21,575 bases of DNA from Rikenellaceae bacterium (GTDB lineage: Bacteria > Bacteroidota > Bacteroidia > Bacteroidales > UBA932), in assembly GCA_900769145.1 (NCBI GenBank), contig CAAGFN010000037.1, forward strand, positions 1 to 21,575, given 5' to 3'. The position numbers were made by a program, and so were the translations under genes. Shown in pieces: positions 1 through 7,098 of this stretch. Position 1 is the stretch's first letter, and every line of letters begins with the position of its first letter. Under the pieces are notes generated by a model that had not been told where the DNA came from, did not search any database, and was given only the letters and a program-made list of their open reading frames with translations.

Positions 1-677
1 AGCAGGCCGCCGAAGAAATTGACCTTGTCCAGAGTCCAGCCTACTCCCACGCTGCCGTATCCTGAAATATCGAAGACTGCGAATGCGCAGAACAGGATTC
101 CGAGTATCGAGGTCCAGACCTTGAGGGCCTTGTCTGAAAAGCGCCTGATGAACAGGGCATAGAGGATGTTGCCGATGTATTCGAAGAACAGTGACCAGGA
201 CGGCCCGTTGAGCGGGTACATTTCCCCGTTTCCCCTGACTTCGTAATGCCCGCCCGGGACTGCGGGTATGAGGAACATTGCGGCAAGAAGGGCCAGCATC
301 ACGGCCGATGTGGCAATGTGTGTACCGTCCCATTGAACCGAGCCCTGGATGAGGAATGTAATGGTTCCGATGACCGCTCCAAGTATGACCATAGGATGCA
401 GACGAACCAGTCGCCTGAGGAAGAATCCCTTGATTGTCAATGGGTTGTCCTTTCTTGTCCATCTTGCATCGTACGCGTATGATATGACAAAGCCGGACAG
501 GATGAAAAAGAAGTCCACGGCGAGATATCCGTGGTTGATTCCCTTGATGACCGCTTCTCCTCCGGCGAATGCGTAGCCTTCGAAGATATGATAGCATACT
601 ACCAGCAGGGCGGCGACGCCTCTCAGTCCGTCCAGGATTTCGTAATGGGGTTTGGTGGTTTGTGTTGATGAGTTCAT
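1..677 (-). CDS. Acyltransferase family 3 (OafA/YrhL-like) membrane protein, 3' truncated by window edge
   Basis: The reading frame is open from an ATG at 677 to the window edge, giving 225 residues with no stop; the C-terminus lies outside. The N-terminus (MNSSTQTTKPHYEILDGLRG, then a hydrophobic helix ending in CYHIFEG) is the classic start of acyltransferase-3 proteins, with the conserved RG and the His in the first membrane helix. A second signature, DFFFILSGFVISYAYD, and the Arg-rich RRLVRLHP loop follow. Several more hydrophobic helices come next, as does the family-typical segment GPSWSLFFEYIGN. Such proteins are integral inner-membrane enzymes that transfer acyl (often acetyl) groups to surface sugars or other extracytoplasmic molecules; the substrate cannot be read here. 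The start lies 29 nt after the helicase stop on the same strand, so the two are probably cotranscribed. Confidence 0.88.
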   Translation of the reverse strand, partial: MNSSTQTTKPHYEILDGLRGVAALLVVCYHIFEGYAFAGGEAVIKGINHGYLAVDFFFILSGFVISYAYDARWTRKDNPLTIKGFFLRRLVRLHPMVILGAVIGTITFLIQGSVQWDGTHIATSAVMLALLAAMFLIPAVPGGHYEVRGNGEMYPLNGPSWSLFFEYIGNILYALFIRRFSDKALKVWTSILGILFCAFAVFDISGYGSVGVGWTLDKVNFFGGL

Positions 678-706
678 TTTTCTGTTGTTTGTTCAGGTTG
701 ATATAC

Positions 707-3106
707 TTATTCCGGCAAATCGTTCCCCGCCTTGAGGAAGAATGCGCGGATCTGGCGTTCGCTGCCGTCGCGAAAACGGACATTAAAGGAGGAGCAGTCC
801 TTGGAGGCGCTGAGGATCTCGCCGTAGCCGAAGACTTTGTGGGAGACAATGTCTCCTATACGGAATGGGCTGGCGTATTCCTGCCTTTCGGACTCGAATG
901 AATCACCTTCCGACGGTTCCGGGGACTTCTGGACAAACTCGCGGGCAGCCCCGTAGTTTTCCTCATCCAGAACGTGGATCAGGTTCCGGGTACCCTTCCA
1001 GAGGGATTCAGGCACGGCGTGGCCTTCGCTTACCAGCAGGGTGCGCTTTATCTCGGCAAGGAAGCGGGACGGGTACTTGTTCATTCTCGTGGACTGGTTA
1101 TATCCTTCTGACTCAGTCAGATACAGACCATTCTCGGCCCTCGTCACGGCAACGTACATCAGTCTCCGCTCCTCTTCTTCACCATTTTTCTTGTATTCCC
1201 TTATTGTCCTCATGCTCGGGAAGATGCCTTCGCTCAGGCCGGTGATGAACACGTGCGGGAACTCGAGTCCCTTTGCCTGGTGTATCGTCATCATTTTCAC
1301 CGTGTCGCTCTCCTTGCGGTAGTCGGCATTGGAATAAAGGGCAATGTCCTGGAGATAGTCGGAAAGGCTGATTTCCAGGCCTTCGTGGGAGTCCTCGTAG
1401 AACCTCATTGACTTCACCAGCTCGTCAATGTTCTCCAGCCTGTCCTCGTCCTGGTCCTCGCGTAATAGCCTCTTCAGCCCGCTCCTGTCCAGCAGAAAGT
1501 TCATCAGGTCGGAAATAGTGGAGTCAGCTGCAAGCTGTTTGCCACTGTCAATGATATCGAGGAATGCGGAAGCGCCGGCCGAGTTGCGCCCGGAATGTCC
1601 TGAACTGCAATAATTCCGCAATGCCTGCATCAATGACGGCTCTCCGGCGTCCTCGAGGTCGGCCAGGAATTTCTTGCCGAGACCCCTGGCCGGTACATTG
1701 ATGACCCTGCGGAAAGCCAGGTCGTCATTCTCGTCGGCAACCAGTCTGAGATAGCTCAGCGCATCCTTGATTTCCTTTCGCTCGTAGAATCTTGTCCCGC
1801 CCCAGATTGCGTAAGGAATATGCTCTGAAAGCAGTTCCTGCTCAAGGACGCCGGACAGATAGGAGGATCTGTAAAGTATGGCAATGTCGGAGAGCTTGCC
1901 GCCTTCCTCTGTCAGCCTCTTCACCTGCGACACAATCCACTCCGCCTCTTCCTTCTCCGTCTTGCCGTGGTAATGCACGACTTTCAGGCCGTCGGCGGCA
2001 AGGGTGAACAAGTTCTTCGGTATGCGGTTTATATTGTTGGATATCACGCAGTTGGCGATATCGAGAATGTTCGGTGTAGAACGGTAGTTCTCGTCCAGGA
2101 CAATGTCCTTGTCCGATGCGAAGCCCACAAATCTGGACGGCCTCGCGCCCCTCCATTCATATATACATTGGTCAGGGTCTCCCACGACGAAGAGGTTGTG
2201 GTGCTTTGCGGCGAGCTTCTCGATGATTTCCCAGTTGTCCGCATTGCAGTCCTGGGCCTCGTCCACCATTATGTAATTAAGCTGGCTCTGCCAATATTCC
2301 TTCACGTCAGGGAAGTTCTCCAGCAGGTAGATGGCGAAATTTTCCAGGTCGTCGAAGTCCAATGCGTAGTCCTTCATCTGGCGGCGGGTGTAGGTGGCCA
2401 TGCACGAAGCCGGAGCAGGAGTATTGCCGGCGGCAGGGGAGGCGTCATTGCCCTCTGCCGGACTTGTCGCATTCGCCGGGGTCATTCCCGTATTGAAGGT
2501 AACCGGCGGGCAAGAGCCTGGCAGCATATAGGTGTCAATGTAGTCGTTGAGGTCCTTGAACGAACTGATTTCCGCCAGGAAGGCCTTCACAGTCTTTTCC
2601 GTGCGCTTGATTCCGAGCTCGTCCATGCAGGCCTTGGCCACAGATTTGGAATCCTCCTCGTCCAGGATGCGGAAATCCTTCGGGAAACCAAGCCTGTGGA
2701 TATCCCTGCGCAGCATTTTCACGCAGAATCCGTCAATGGTGCATACGAAATCATTGTAGTCCCCGCTGTGCACGAATGATGCGATGCGGTTCCTCATTTC
2801 CTGGGCGGCCTTGTTGGTGAATGTGAGGCATAGAATGTTGGCCGGGTCAATGCCGAGTTCATTGACAATATACGCATATCTGTATGTCAATGCCTTGGTT
2901 TTCCCGGTTCCGGCTCCGGCAATCACCCTTATCCTTCCTTCGGTACTGGTGACCGCCTCCCACTGTCTTGTGTTCAGGTCGTTCAGAAAATTCATTATCC
3001 TCAATGTTATTTCTTCGTAAGAGGCAGGTTTTACACTCCGCAGCAGGTTTCCATCTGCTGCATCCGGAAACTGTTTTGACGGCTTCACGGTCGTGTTGGC
3101 ATGCAT
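707..3106 (-). CDS. pcrA: UvrD/PcrA-family superfamily 1A DNA helicase
   Basis: An ATP-dependent 3'-5' DNA helicase of the UvrD/PcrA/Rep type, cytoplasmic, acting in repair and in clearing replication or transcription conflicts. Visible motifs (799-aa numbering): Walker A AGAGTGKT (63-70), motif Ia LCLTFTNKAAQEM (92-104), Walker B VDEAQD (281-286), motif III VVGDPDQCIYEWRGA, motif IV LDENYRST, motif V MTIHQAKGLEFPHVF and motif VI RRLMYVAVTRAE. The C-terminus (SPFRIGDIVSHKVFGYGEIL onward) is the Tudor-like tail of PcrA, known to contact RNA polymerase. A roughly 38-residue Ala/Pro/Gly/Asn-rich insert (197-234) is unusual. Start: family alignments usually begin at MNFLNDLN (residue 38, ATG at 2995). 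The 3106 start adds 37 residues that read like normal coding sequence and sits about 19 nt below a TATCTTTG box, so I kept it, but 2995 is a real alternative. Confidence 0.93.
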   Translation of the reverse strand: MHANTTVKPSKQFPDAADGNLLRSVKPASYEEITLRIMNFLNDLNTRQWEAVTSTEGRIRVIAGAGTGKTKALTYRYAYIVNELGIDPANILCLTFTNKAAQEMRNRIASFVHSGDYNDFVCTIDGFCVKMLRRDIHRLGFPKDFRILDEEDSKSVAKACMDELGIKRTEKTVKAFLAEISSFKDLNDYIDTYMLPGSCPPVTFNTGMTPANATSPAEGNDASPAAGNTPAPASCMATYTRRQMKDYALDFDDLENFAIYLLENFPDVKEYWQSQLNYIMVDEAQDCNADNWEIIEKLAAKHHNLFVVGDPDQCIYEWRGARPSRFVGFASDKDIVLDENYRSTPNILDIANCVISNNINRIPKNLFTLAADGLKVVHYHGKTEKEEAEWIVSQVKRLTEEGGKLSDIAILYRSSYLSGVLEQELLSEHIPYAIWGGTRFYERKEIKDALSYLRLVADENDDLAFRRVINVPARGLGKKFLADLEDAGEPSLMQALRNYCSSGHSGRNSAGASAFLDIIDSGKQLAADSTISDLMNFLLDRSGLKRLLREDQDEDRLENIDELVKSMRFYEDSHEGLEISLSDYLQDIALYSNADYRKESDTVKMMTIHQAKGLEFPHVFITGLSEGIFPSMRTIREYKKNGEEEERRLMYVAVTRAENGLYLTESEGYNQSTRMNKYPSRFLAEIKRTLLVSEGHAVPESLWKGTRNLIHVLDEENYGAAREFVQKSPEPSEGDSFESERQEYASPFRIGDIVSHKVFGYGEILSASKDCSSFNVRFRDGSERQIRAFFLKAGNDLPE

Positions 3107-3124
3107 GCCTCTTCACTGCGTCGC

Positions 3125-3132
3125 CAAAGATA
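3125..3132 (-). promoter_or_regulatory. Candidate -7 box (TATCTTTG) for the pcrA-acyltransferase unit
   Basis: On the minus strand the octamer TATCTTTG matches the Bacteroidota -7 consensus TAnnTTTG exactly. It ends 19 nt before the ATG at 3106. No TTTG -33 element is present at the expected spacing, so this is a partial match. Confidence 0.4.
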
Positions 3133-3219
3133 ATGATTATTCAAATAATAACGTGCATTATTTGTCGGCAACTATTTGCAGAGTCCGTAATTCACCTTCC
3201 GTTATTTTGGGGAATTTCC

Positions 3220-3227
3220 TATTTTTG
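3220..3227 (+). promoter_or_regulatory. Candidate -7 box (TATTTTTG) for the NUDIX gene
   Basis: TATTTTTG followed by C matches the Bacteroidota -7 element TAnnTTTG and lies 34 nt before the chosen NUDIX ATG (3262). I see no clean -33 TTTG at 19-20 nt upstream. The position between divergent genes supports a promoter here, and it argues that translation starts at 3262 rather than in the long upstream extension of the frame. Confidence 0.45.
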
Positions 3228-3261
3228 CATTCGGCCGGTTCAATTGCCGGTCTGCGATTAT

Positions 3262-3834
3262 ATGATTAAAAAACTGGAAAACCGCAAGTGGAAGGTGCTG
3301 GAAAGCGTCAAACTTCTGGATAAGGGTACCTGGATGAATCTCAGGCAGGAGAAAGTACAGCTGCCATCGGGAGCTATTGTGCCGGAATGGTTCATATTGG
3401 AATTCCCTGATTGGGTCAATGTGATAGCCATAACCAAGGACGGTCAGTTCGTCATGGAGGATCAATATCGTCACGCCATCGGGGAGACTCACTATGAGCT
3501 TGTCGCAGGCGTTGTGGATCCCGGGGAAACTCCTCTGGAGGCTGCGAAGCGGGAACTTAGCGAGGAGACCGGTTATGGAGGAGGGGAGTGGTCCCTGTTT
3601 ATGAAGCTGTCACCTAACCCGACGAATCATACCAATTATAGTTACACTTTCCTGGCGGTGGGTGTCGAACCGCTGCGGGACCAGCATCTGGAGGCCACTG
3701 AGGATATTCACGTCGACCTTTTCACGAAGGATGAGGTCAGGGAACTGCTTGAGTCAGGGGAGTTGATTCAGGCGCTGCACGCTGCTCCGCTTTGGAAATA
3801 TTTTGCAATGGACCAGTTCAAAAAAAGAGGCTGA
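3262..3834 (+). CDS. NUDIX hydrolase (ADP-ribose pyrophosphatase-like)
   Basis: A 190-residue NUDIX protein. The catalytic Nudix box is perfect at residues 83-105: G83-x5-E89-x7-R97-E98-L-x-E101-E102-x-G104, the Mg-binding loop-helix that hydrolyses nucleoside diphosphates linked to another moiety. The layout resembles ADP-ribose/NDP-sugar pyrophosphatases: an N-terminal strand region (QLPSGAIVPEWFILEFPDWV), the QYRHAIGETHYELVAG segment before the box, and SPNPTNHTNYSYTFLA after it. The exact substrate cannot be fixed from sequence. The frame is open 98 codons further upstream to 2968, but that part is antisense to the helicase and unlike NUDIX proteins, so ATG 3262 (MIKKLENRKW) is chosen. 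The TGA stop falls inside the stem of the terminator of the convergent tRNA-Ala gene. Confidence 0.9.
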   Translation: MIKKLENRKWKVLESVKLLDKGTWMNLRQEKVQLPSGAIVPEWFILEFPDWVNVIAITKDGQFVMEDQYRHAIGETHYELVAGVVDPGETPLEAAKRELSEETGYGGGEWSLFMKLSPNPTNHTNYSYTFLAVGVEPLRDQHLEATEDIHVDLFTKDEVRELLESGELIQALHAAPLWKYFAMDQFKKRG

Positions 3835-3853
3835 CCTTTTGAGCCAGCCTCTT
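3820..3853 (-). terminator. Rho-independent terminator of tRNA-Ala, overlapping the NUDIX 3' end
   Basis: A 9-bp perfect stem (AAGAGGCTG at 3825-3833 with CAGCCTCTT at 3845-3853) has an 11-nt loop. Read on the minus strand it is followed by seven T (A-run 3820-3826), the form of an intrinsic terminator for the tRNA. The stem includes the NUDIX stop TGA and touches the encoded CCA end of the tRNA. On the plus strand there is no T-run, so the hairpin may only end or protect the NUDIX transcript. Confidence 0.75.
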
Positions 3854-3929
3854 GGTGGAGGTAGACGGAGTCGAACCGACGACCCTCTGCTTGCAAAGCA
3901 GATGCTCTAGCCAACTGAGCTATACCCCC
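3853..3929 (-). tRNA. tRNA-Ala (anticodon TGC), CCA encoded
   Basis: Read on the minus strand, GGGGGTATAGCTCAGTTGGC begins a full cloverleaf of 77 nt. The 7-bp acceptor stem pairs GGGGGTA with TACCTCC, including the G3:U70 wobble that identifies alanine tRNAs. The anticodon arm is CTGCT-TTGCAAG-CAG with anticodon TGC. The T-arm carries GGTTCGACTCC, and the gene ends in ACCA, so the CCA tail is encoded. It is a stand-alone gene with its own promoter and terminator, and no rRNA is nearby. Confidence 0.96.
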
Positions 3930-3940
3930 GTTTGCGTTTG

Positions 3941-3972
3941 CAAATATAGATAGTAATTGGTAAATTAGCAAA
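3941..3972 (-). promoter_or_regulatory. Bacteroidota-type promoter of tRNA-Ala
   Basis: On the minus strand TTTG (complement of 3969-3972), then 20 nt, then TATATTTG (complement of 3941-3948) fits the sigma-ABfr promoter TTTG-N19/20-TAnnTTTG. The box ends about 11 nt before the first base of the tRNA, so the leader would be only a few bases. Confidence 0.7.
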
Positions 3973-3999
3973 ATTATTTGACTTTTTTATTTTGAAACT

Positions 4000-4695
4000 A
4001 TGGTAACCAACGATTTCGACAACAGGAAAGACGGGACAATGCTGAATGGGAATGCTCCCGAGCATGGGAGGGAGACTGCCGTGCCTGGCGTGGAGATAAG
4101 GCGTGCTTACCCGGAAGATGCCCCGTTCATTGCCGAGTCTGTGCTGGCTGCAATGGGATATGAAGAAGGAGGAATGATAGAGCTCGGAGGCAATAAGGAC
4201 ACGGTATCCGATGCCTCTCTTCCGCAGATCCGTTCCTATGGACAGGTCCGCCTGGCATTGGAAGAAGCAGCGGCCCGTCCGGATACATTGTACAGTTACA
4301 GGAACGTCCACATTGCCACATACGGCGGTGAAGTGGCCGGGGTCATGGTCGGATATGACGGTGCGGGCTACAGGAAAATGGCCACATTGACATTCGGGCT
4401 CATCGCCGAAAAACTTGGCGTCGAACCGTTCAATCCTGGCGAGGAAACCCGGGCTGGAGAATATTATCTGGATTCGCTTTACGTGGACAGGAAGTTCCGC
4501 GGCCATTCCGTCGGCTCGATATTGATGCGCAATGAACTCTCCGTGGCAGAGGGACTCGGTTTCAGGACCGTCTCCCTCATTGTGGACAAGGAAAAGCCTT
4601 GGCTCCACCGTCTGTACGCAAGACTCGGATTCCGGGAGGATGGTGATTTGATTTTCTTCGGGGAGCCGTATCTCCGTATGATACAGGAAATCTGA
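4000..4695 (+). CDS. GNAT-family N-acetyltransferase
   Basis: A 231-residue protein with a GNAT fold. Motif A, the acetyl-CoA pyrophosphate loop, is seen as YYLDSLYVDRKFRGHSVGS around 155-173, with the R-x-x-G-x-G/S form RGHSVG. A preceding strand (VHIATYGGEVAGVMVGYDG, 103-121) and the C-terminal motif B region (VDKEKPWLHRLYARLGF, 195-211) complete the domain. The substrate is unknown; relatives acetylate amines on small molecules or proteins. The first about 30 residues are not conserved-looking, and ATG at 4039 (MLNGNAPEHG) is a possible later start. It is the first gene of a plus-strand group with the GH3 and SUMF1-like lipoproteins. Its TGA overlaps an ATG (TGATG at 4693-4697). I see no clear promoter motif in the short leader 3930-3999. 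Confidence 0.85.
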   Translation: MVTNDFDNRKDGTMLNGNAPEHGRETAVPGVEIRRAYPEDAPFIAESVLAAMGYEEGGMIELGGNKDTVSDASLPQIRSYGQVRLALEEAAARPDTLYSYRNVHIATYGGEVAGVMVGYDGAGYRKMATLTFGLIAEKLGVEPFNPGEETRAGEYYLDSLYVDRKFRGHSVGSILMRNELSVAEGLGFRTVSLIVDKEKPWLHRLYARLGFREDGDLIFFGEPYLRMIQEI

Positions 4696-4739
4696 TGGCA
4701 CATAACAAAAAGAACATAACAAAAAACGATACTGAAGAT

Positions 4740-7055
4740 ATGAAACTATCACACTTGGCCGCATCAGCCGCTGTGCTCGGTGCCTTGGCATCCTCCTGTT
4801 CGGAGAATGTCGAACCGGCAATAAAGAAAGATGCCGCATTGGAGTCCCGCATAGAGGGAGTCCTCAGGAAAATGACAGTTGAGGACAAGATCGGCCAGCT
4901 GGTCCAGATCAATATCTCCGAGATTGAGACCGACGGCCGGCTGGATACGGCCAAAGTACGCGATATGATAAGAAGGTACCGCGTGGGCTCATTCCTCAAC
5001 GTGCTTGGCGGGGTAAGCCAGACAAGGGAGGTAACTGCAGCTGCAGTCGCTGATATTCAGCGCATTTCAATGCAGGAACTCGGCATTCCTACGGTATTCG
5101 GCCTCGATATGATACACGGGGCGTCCTATCTCTCGGATGCCACATTCTTCCCGCAGGAAATCAATCTCGCCGCAACATTCCAAAGAGAGTACGCGGCCAA
5201 GATGGGGGAAGCCATAGCCTATGAAACCCGTGCCGCAATGGTGCCTTGGGTATTCTCGCCGGTTATGGACCTCGGCAGGGATCCGAGATGGCCGCGTCAT
5301 TGGGAAAGCTGGGGAGAGGACCCGTACGTCCAGTCGGAAATGGCTGTGGCCGAGACTGTAGGCGCACAGGGAACTGACCCTAATCATATTGATACAGAGC
5401 ATGTTGCTGTGAGTGTCAAGCATTATCTCGGATATGGCGTCCCGGCCTCCGGACAGGACAGGACACCGGCCATCATTGCTCCGGGCGATATCAGGGAGAA
5501 ATTCTTCCGCCCGTTCAAGGAATGCTTCAAGGCGGGTGCTCTCACATTGATGGCCAACTCCGCATCAATCAACGGCGTTCCGGTGCATTCCAGCCACGAA
5601 TATCTCACCGAATGGTGCAAGGAGCAGCTCGGCTGGGACGGAATGGTGGTTACAGACTGGGCTGACATCAACAATCTCTACACCCGCGAGCACATTGCCG
5701 CCGACAGGAAGGAGGCTCTCGAAATCGGTATCAATGCCGGAGTCGATATGATAATGGAACCATACGACCCGACCGTTTGCGATGAGCTTCTCGAACTTGT
5801 AAGTGAGAAACGCATCCCGATGTCCAGAATTGACGACGCTGTCCGCAGAGTACTCCGCCTGAAGTTCAGGCTCGGCCTTTTCGATGCTCCGGTATGGGAA
5901 GGGGCTTATGAGAGATATGCCTGCGAAGACTTCCGCAATGCATCCTATCAGTCGGCAGTCGAGTCAATGGTGCTTCTCAAGAATGAAGGCGGAATCCTTC
6001 CTTTGAAGAAGGGTGCCAGAATCCTTGTAACCGGGCCTAACTCGAACAGCATGAGGACATTGAACGGTGGATGGTCCTACTCTTGGCAGGGTGATGCCGC
6101 CGACCGCTATGCCGCTGATTACAATACTGTATATGAGGCACTTGCAGCCAAGTTCGGCCAGGCCAATGTGAAATGGGTTCCGGGTGTAAGCTACGAGGGG
6201 GCCAACTGGCAGAATGAAAGTACTCCGGACTACGCTTCTGCAGTCCGTGCCGCTGCGTCTGCGGATGTCATCGTAGCTTGCGTCGGTGAAAACAGCTATT
6301 GCGAGACTCCGGGCAATATCAATGACCTGAATCTCTCGGCCAAGCAGAAACAGCTCGTCCGCCTTCTCGCCGCAACCGGGAAGCCGCTTGTTCTCATTCT
6401 CAATGAAGGCCGTCCTAGACTCATCGGTGACATTGAGCCTCTTGCCAATGCCGTGGTTGACATTATGCTGCCGGGCAATTACGGTGGCGATGCCCTCGCA
6501 GCCCTTCTCTCCGGAGAGGAAAACTTCAGCGGAAAACTTCCTTACACATACAGCAAGCATGCACATGCCCTTCACACATACGATTACAAGGTCAGCGAGA
6601 ATGTCCAGACAATGGAGGGGCTCTACAATTACGATGCTGTAATGGATGTTCAATGGCCATTCGGAGCCGGCCTCAGCTACACGGAATTTGAATATTCCGA
6701 CTTTAAACTGGTATCCGGAAATGAGAATTTCGTCTCAGGCGAAACCCTCGAATTCGAAGTTACTGTGAAGAATACAGGTGACAGGGCAGGAAAGGAAGCC
6801 ATCCTTCTCTATTCCAGCGACCTTGTGGCAAGCGTGATTCCTGATGTGAAGAGACTCCGCCAGTTTGCCAAGATTGCACTTGAACCTGGTGAGAGCAAGA
6901 CAGTGCGCCTCTCTTTCCCTGCCAATGACCTTGCCTTTGTAGGTCGTGACGGAAAATGGAGACTCGAGAAGGGTGAGTTCAGGATTGCCTGCGGTGGCCT
7001 TTCAATCATGCTCAACTGCTCCGAAACCAAAGTTTGGGATACTCCGAATATTTGA
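4740..7055 (+). CDS. Glycoside hydrolase family 3 (beta-glucosidase-like) lipoprotein
   Basis: A 771-residue secreted GH3 enzyme, which removes terminal beta-linked sugars (often glucose or xylose) with retention. Chosen start: MKLSHLAASAAVLGALASSC is a compact lipoprotein signal peptide with lipidated Cys20. The upstream in-frame ATG at 4695 overlaps the previous stop, but it would add 15 residues rich in charged residues (NDTED), atypical of a signal n-region. The (beta/alpha)8 domain has GLDMIHG, the KHYLGYG substrate-binding motif and the nucleophile Asp in GMVVTDWADI (D306 here, D321 from the longer start). The alpha/beta sandwich domain starts near SMVLLKNEGGILPLKKG and includes NGGWSYSWQG and GENSYCETPG. 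The C-terminal fibronectin-III-like domain follows GAGLSYTEFEYSDF. Length and order match BglX-type GH3. No SusC/SusD genes are in view, so it is not part of a visible polysaccharide utilisation locus. Confidence 0.95.
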   Translation: MKLSHLAASAAVLGALASSCSENVEPAIKKDAALESRIEGVLRKMTVEDKIGQLVQINISEIETDGRLDTAKVRDMIRRYRVGSFLNVLGGVSQTREVTAAAVADIQRISMQELGIPTVFGLDMIHGASYLSDATFFPQEINLAATFQREYAAKMGEAIAYETRAAMVPWVFSPVMDLGRDPRWPRHWESWGEDPYVQSEMAVAETVGAQGTDPNHIDTEHVAVSVKHYLGYGVPASGQDRTPAIIAPGDIREKFFRPFKECFKAGALTLMANSASINGVPVHSSHEYLTEWCKEQLGWDGMVVTDWADINNLYTREHIAADRKEALEIGINAGVDMIMEPYDPTVCDELLELVSEKRIPMSRIDDAVRRVLRLKFRLGLFDAPVWEGAYERYACEDFRNASYQSAVESMVLLKNEGGILPLKKGARILVTGPNSNSMRTLNGGWSYSWQGDAADRYAADYNTVYEALAAKFGQANVKWVPGVSYEGANWQNESTPDYASAVRAAASADVIVACVGENSYCETPGNINDLNLSAKQKQLVRLLAATGKPLVLILNEGRPRLIGDIEPLANAVVDIMLPGNYGGDALAALLSGEENFSGKLPYTYSKHAHALHTYDYKVSENVQTMEGLYNYDAVMDVQWPFGAGLSYTEFEYSDFKLVSGNENFVSGETLEFEVTVKNTGDRAGKEAILLYSSDLVASVIPDVKRLRQFAKIALEPGESKTVRLSFPANDLAFVGRDGKWRLEKGEFRIACGGLSIMLNCSETKVWDTPNI

Positions 7056-7098
7056 TAATTCAAGTTTTGCGCTGTGAAACTTAAAACATCTTGTAAAT

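Noticed and set aside
2968..3261. Long N-terminal extension of the NUDIX protein
   Set aside because: It overlaps the helicase gene and its upstream region on the other strand and has no NUDIX-like sequence; the candidate promoter at 3220 and the family length favour ATG 3262.
3907..4839. A 310-codon minus-strand open frame opposite the GNAT gene
   Set aside because: It is antisense to a clear GNAT domain, runs into the tRNA promoter region and has no recognisable motifs. Similar antisense frames opposite pcrA (1967-2779) and gcvPB (12924-13685) were rejected for the same reason.
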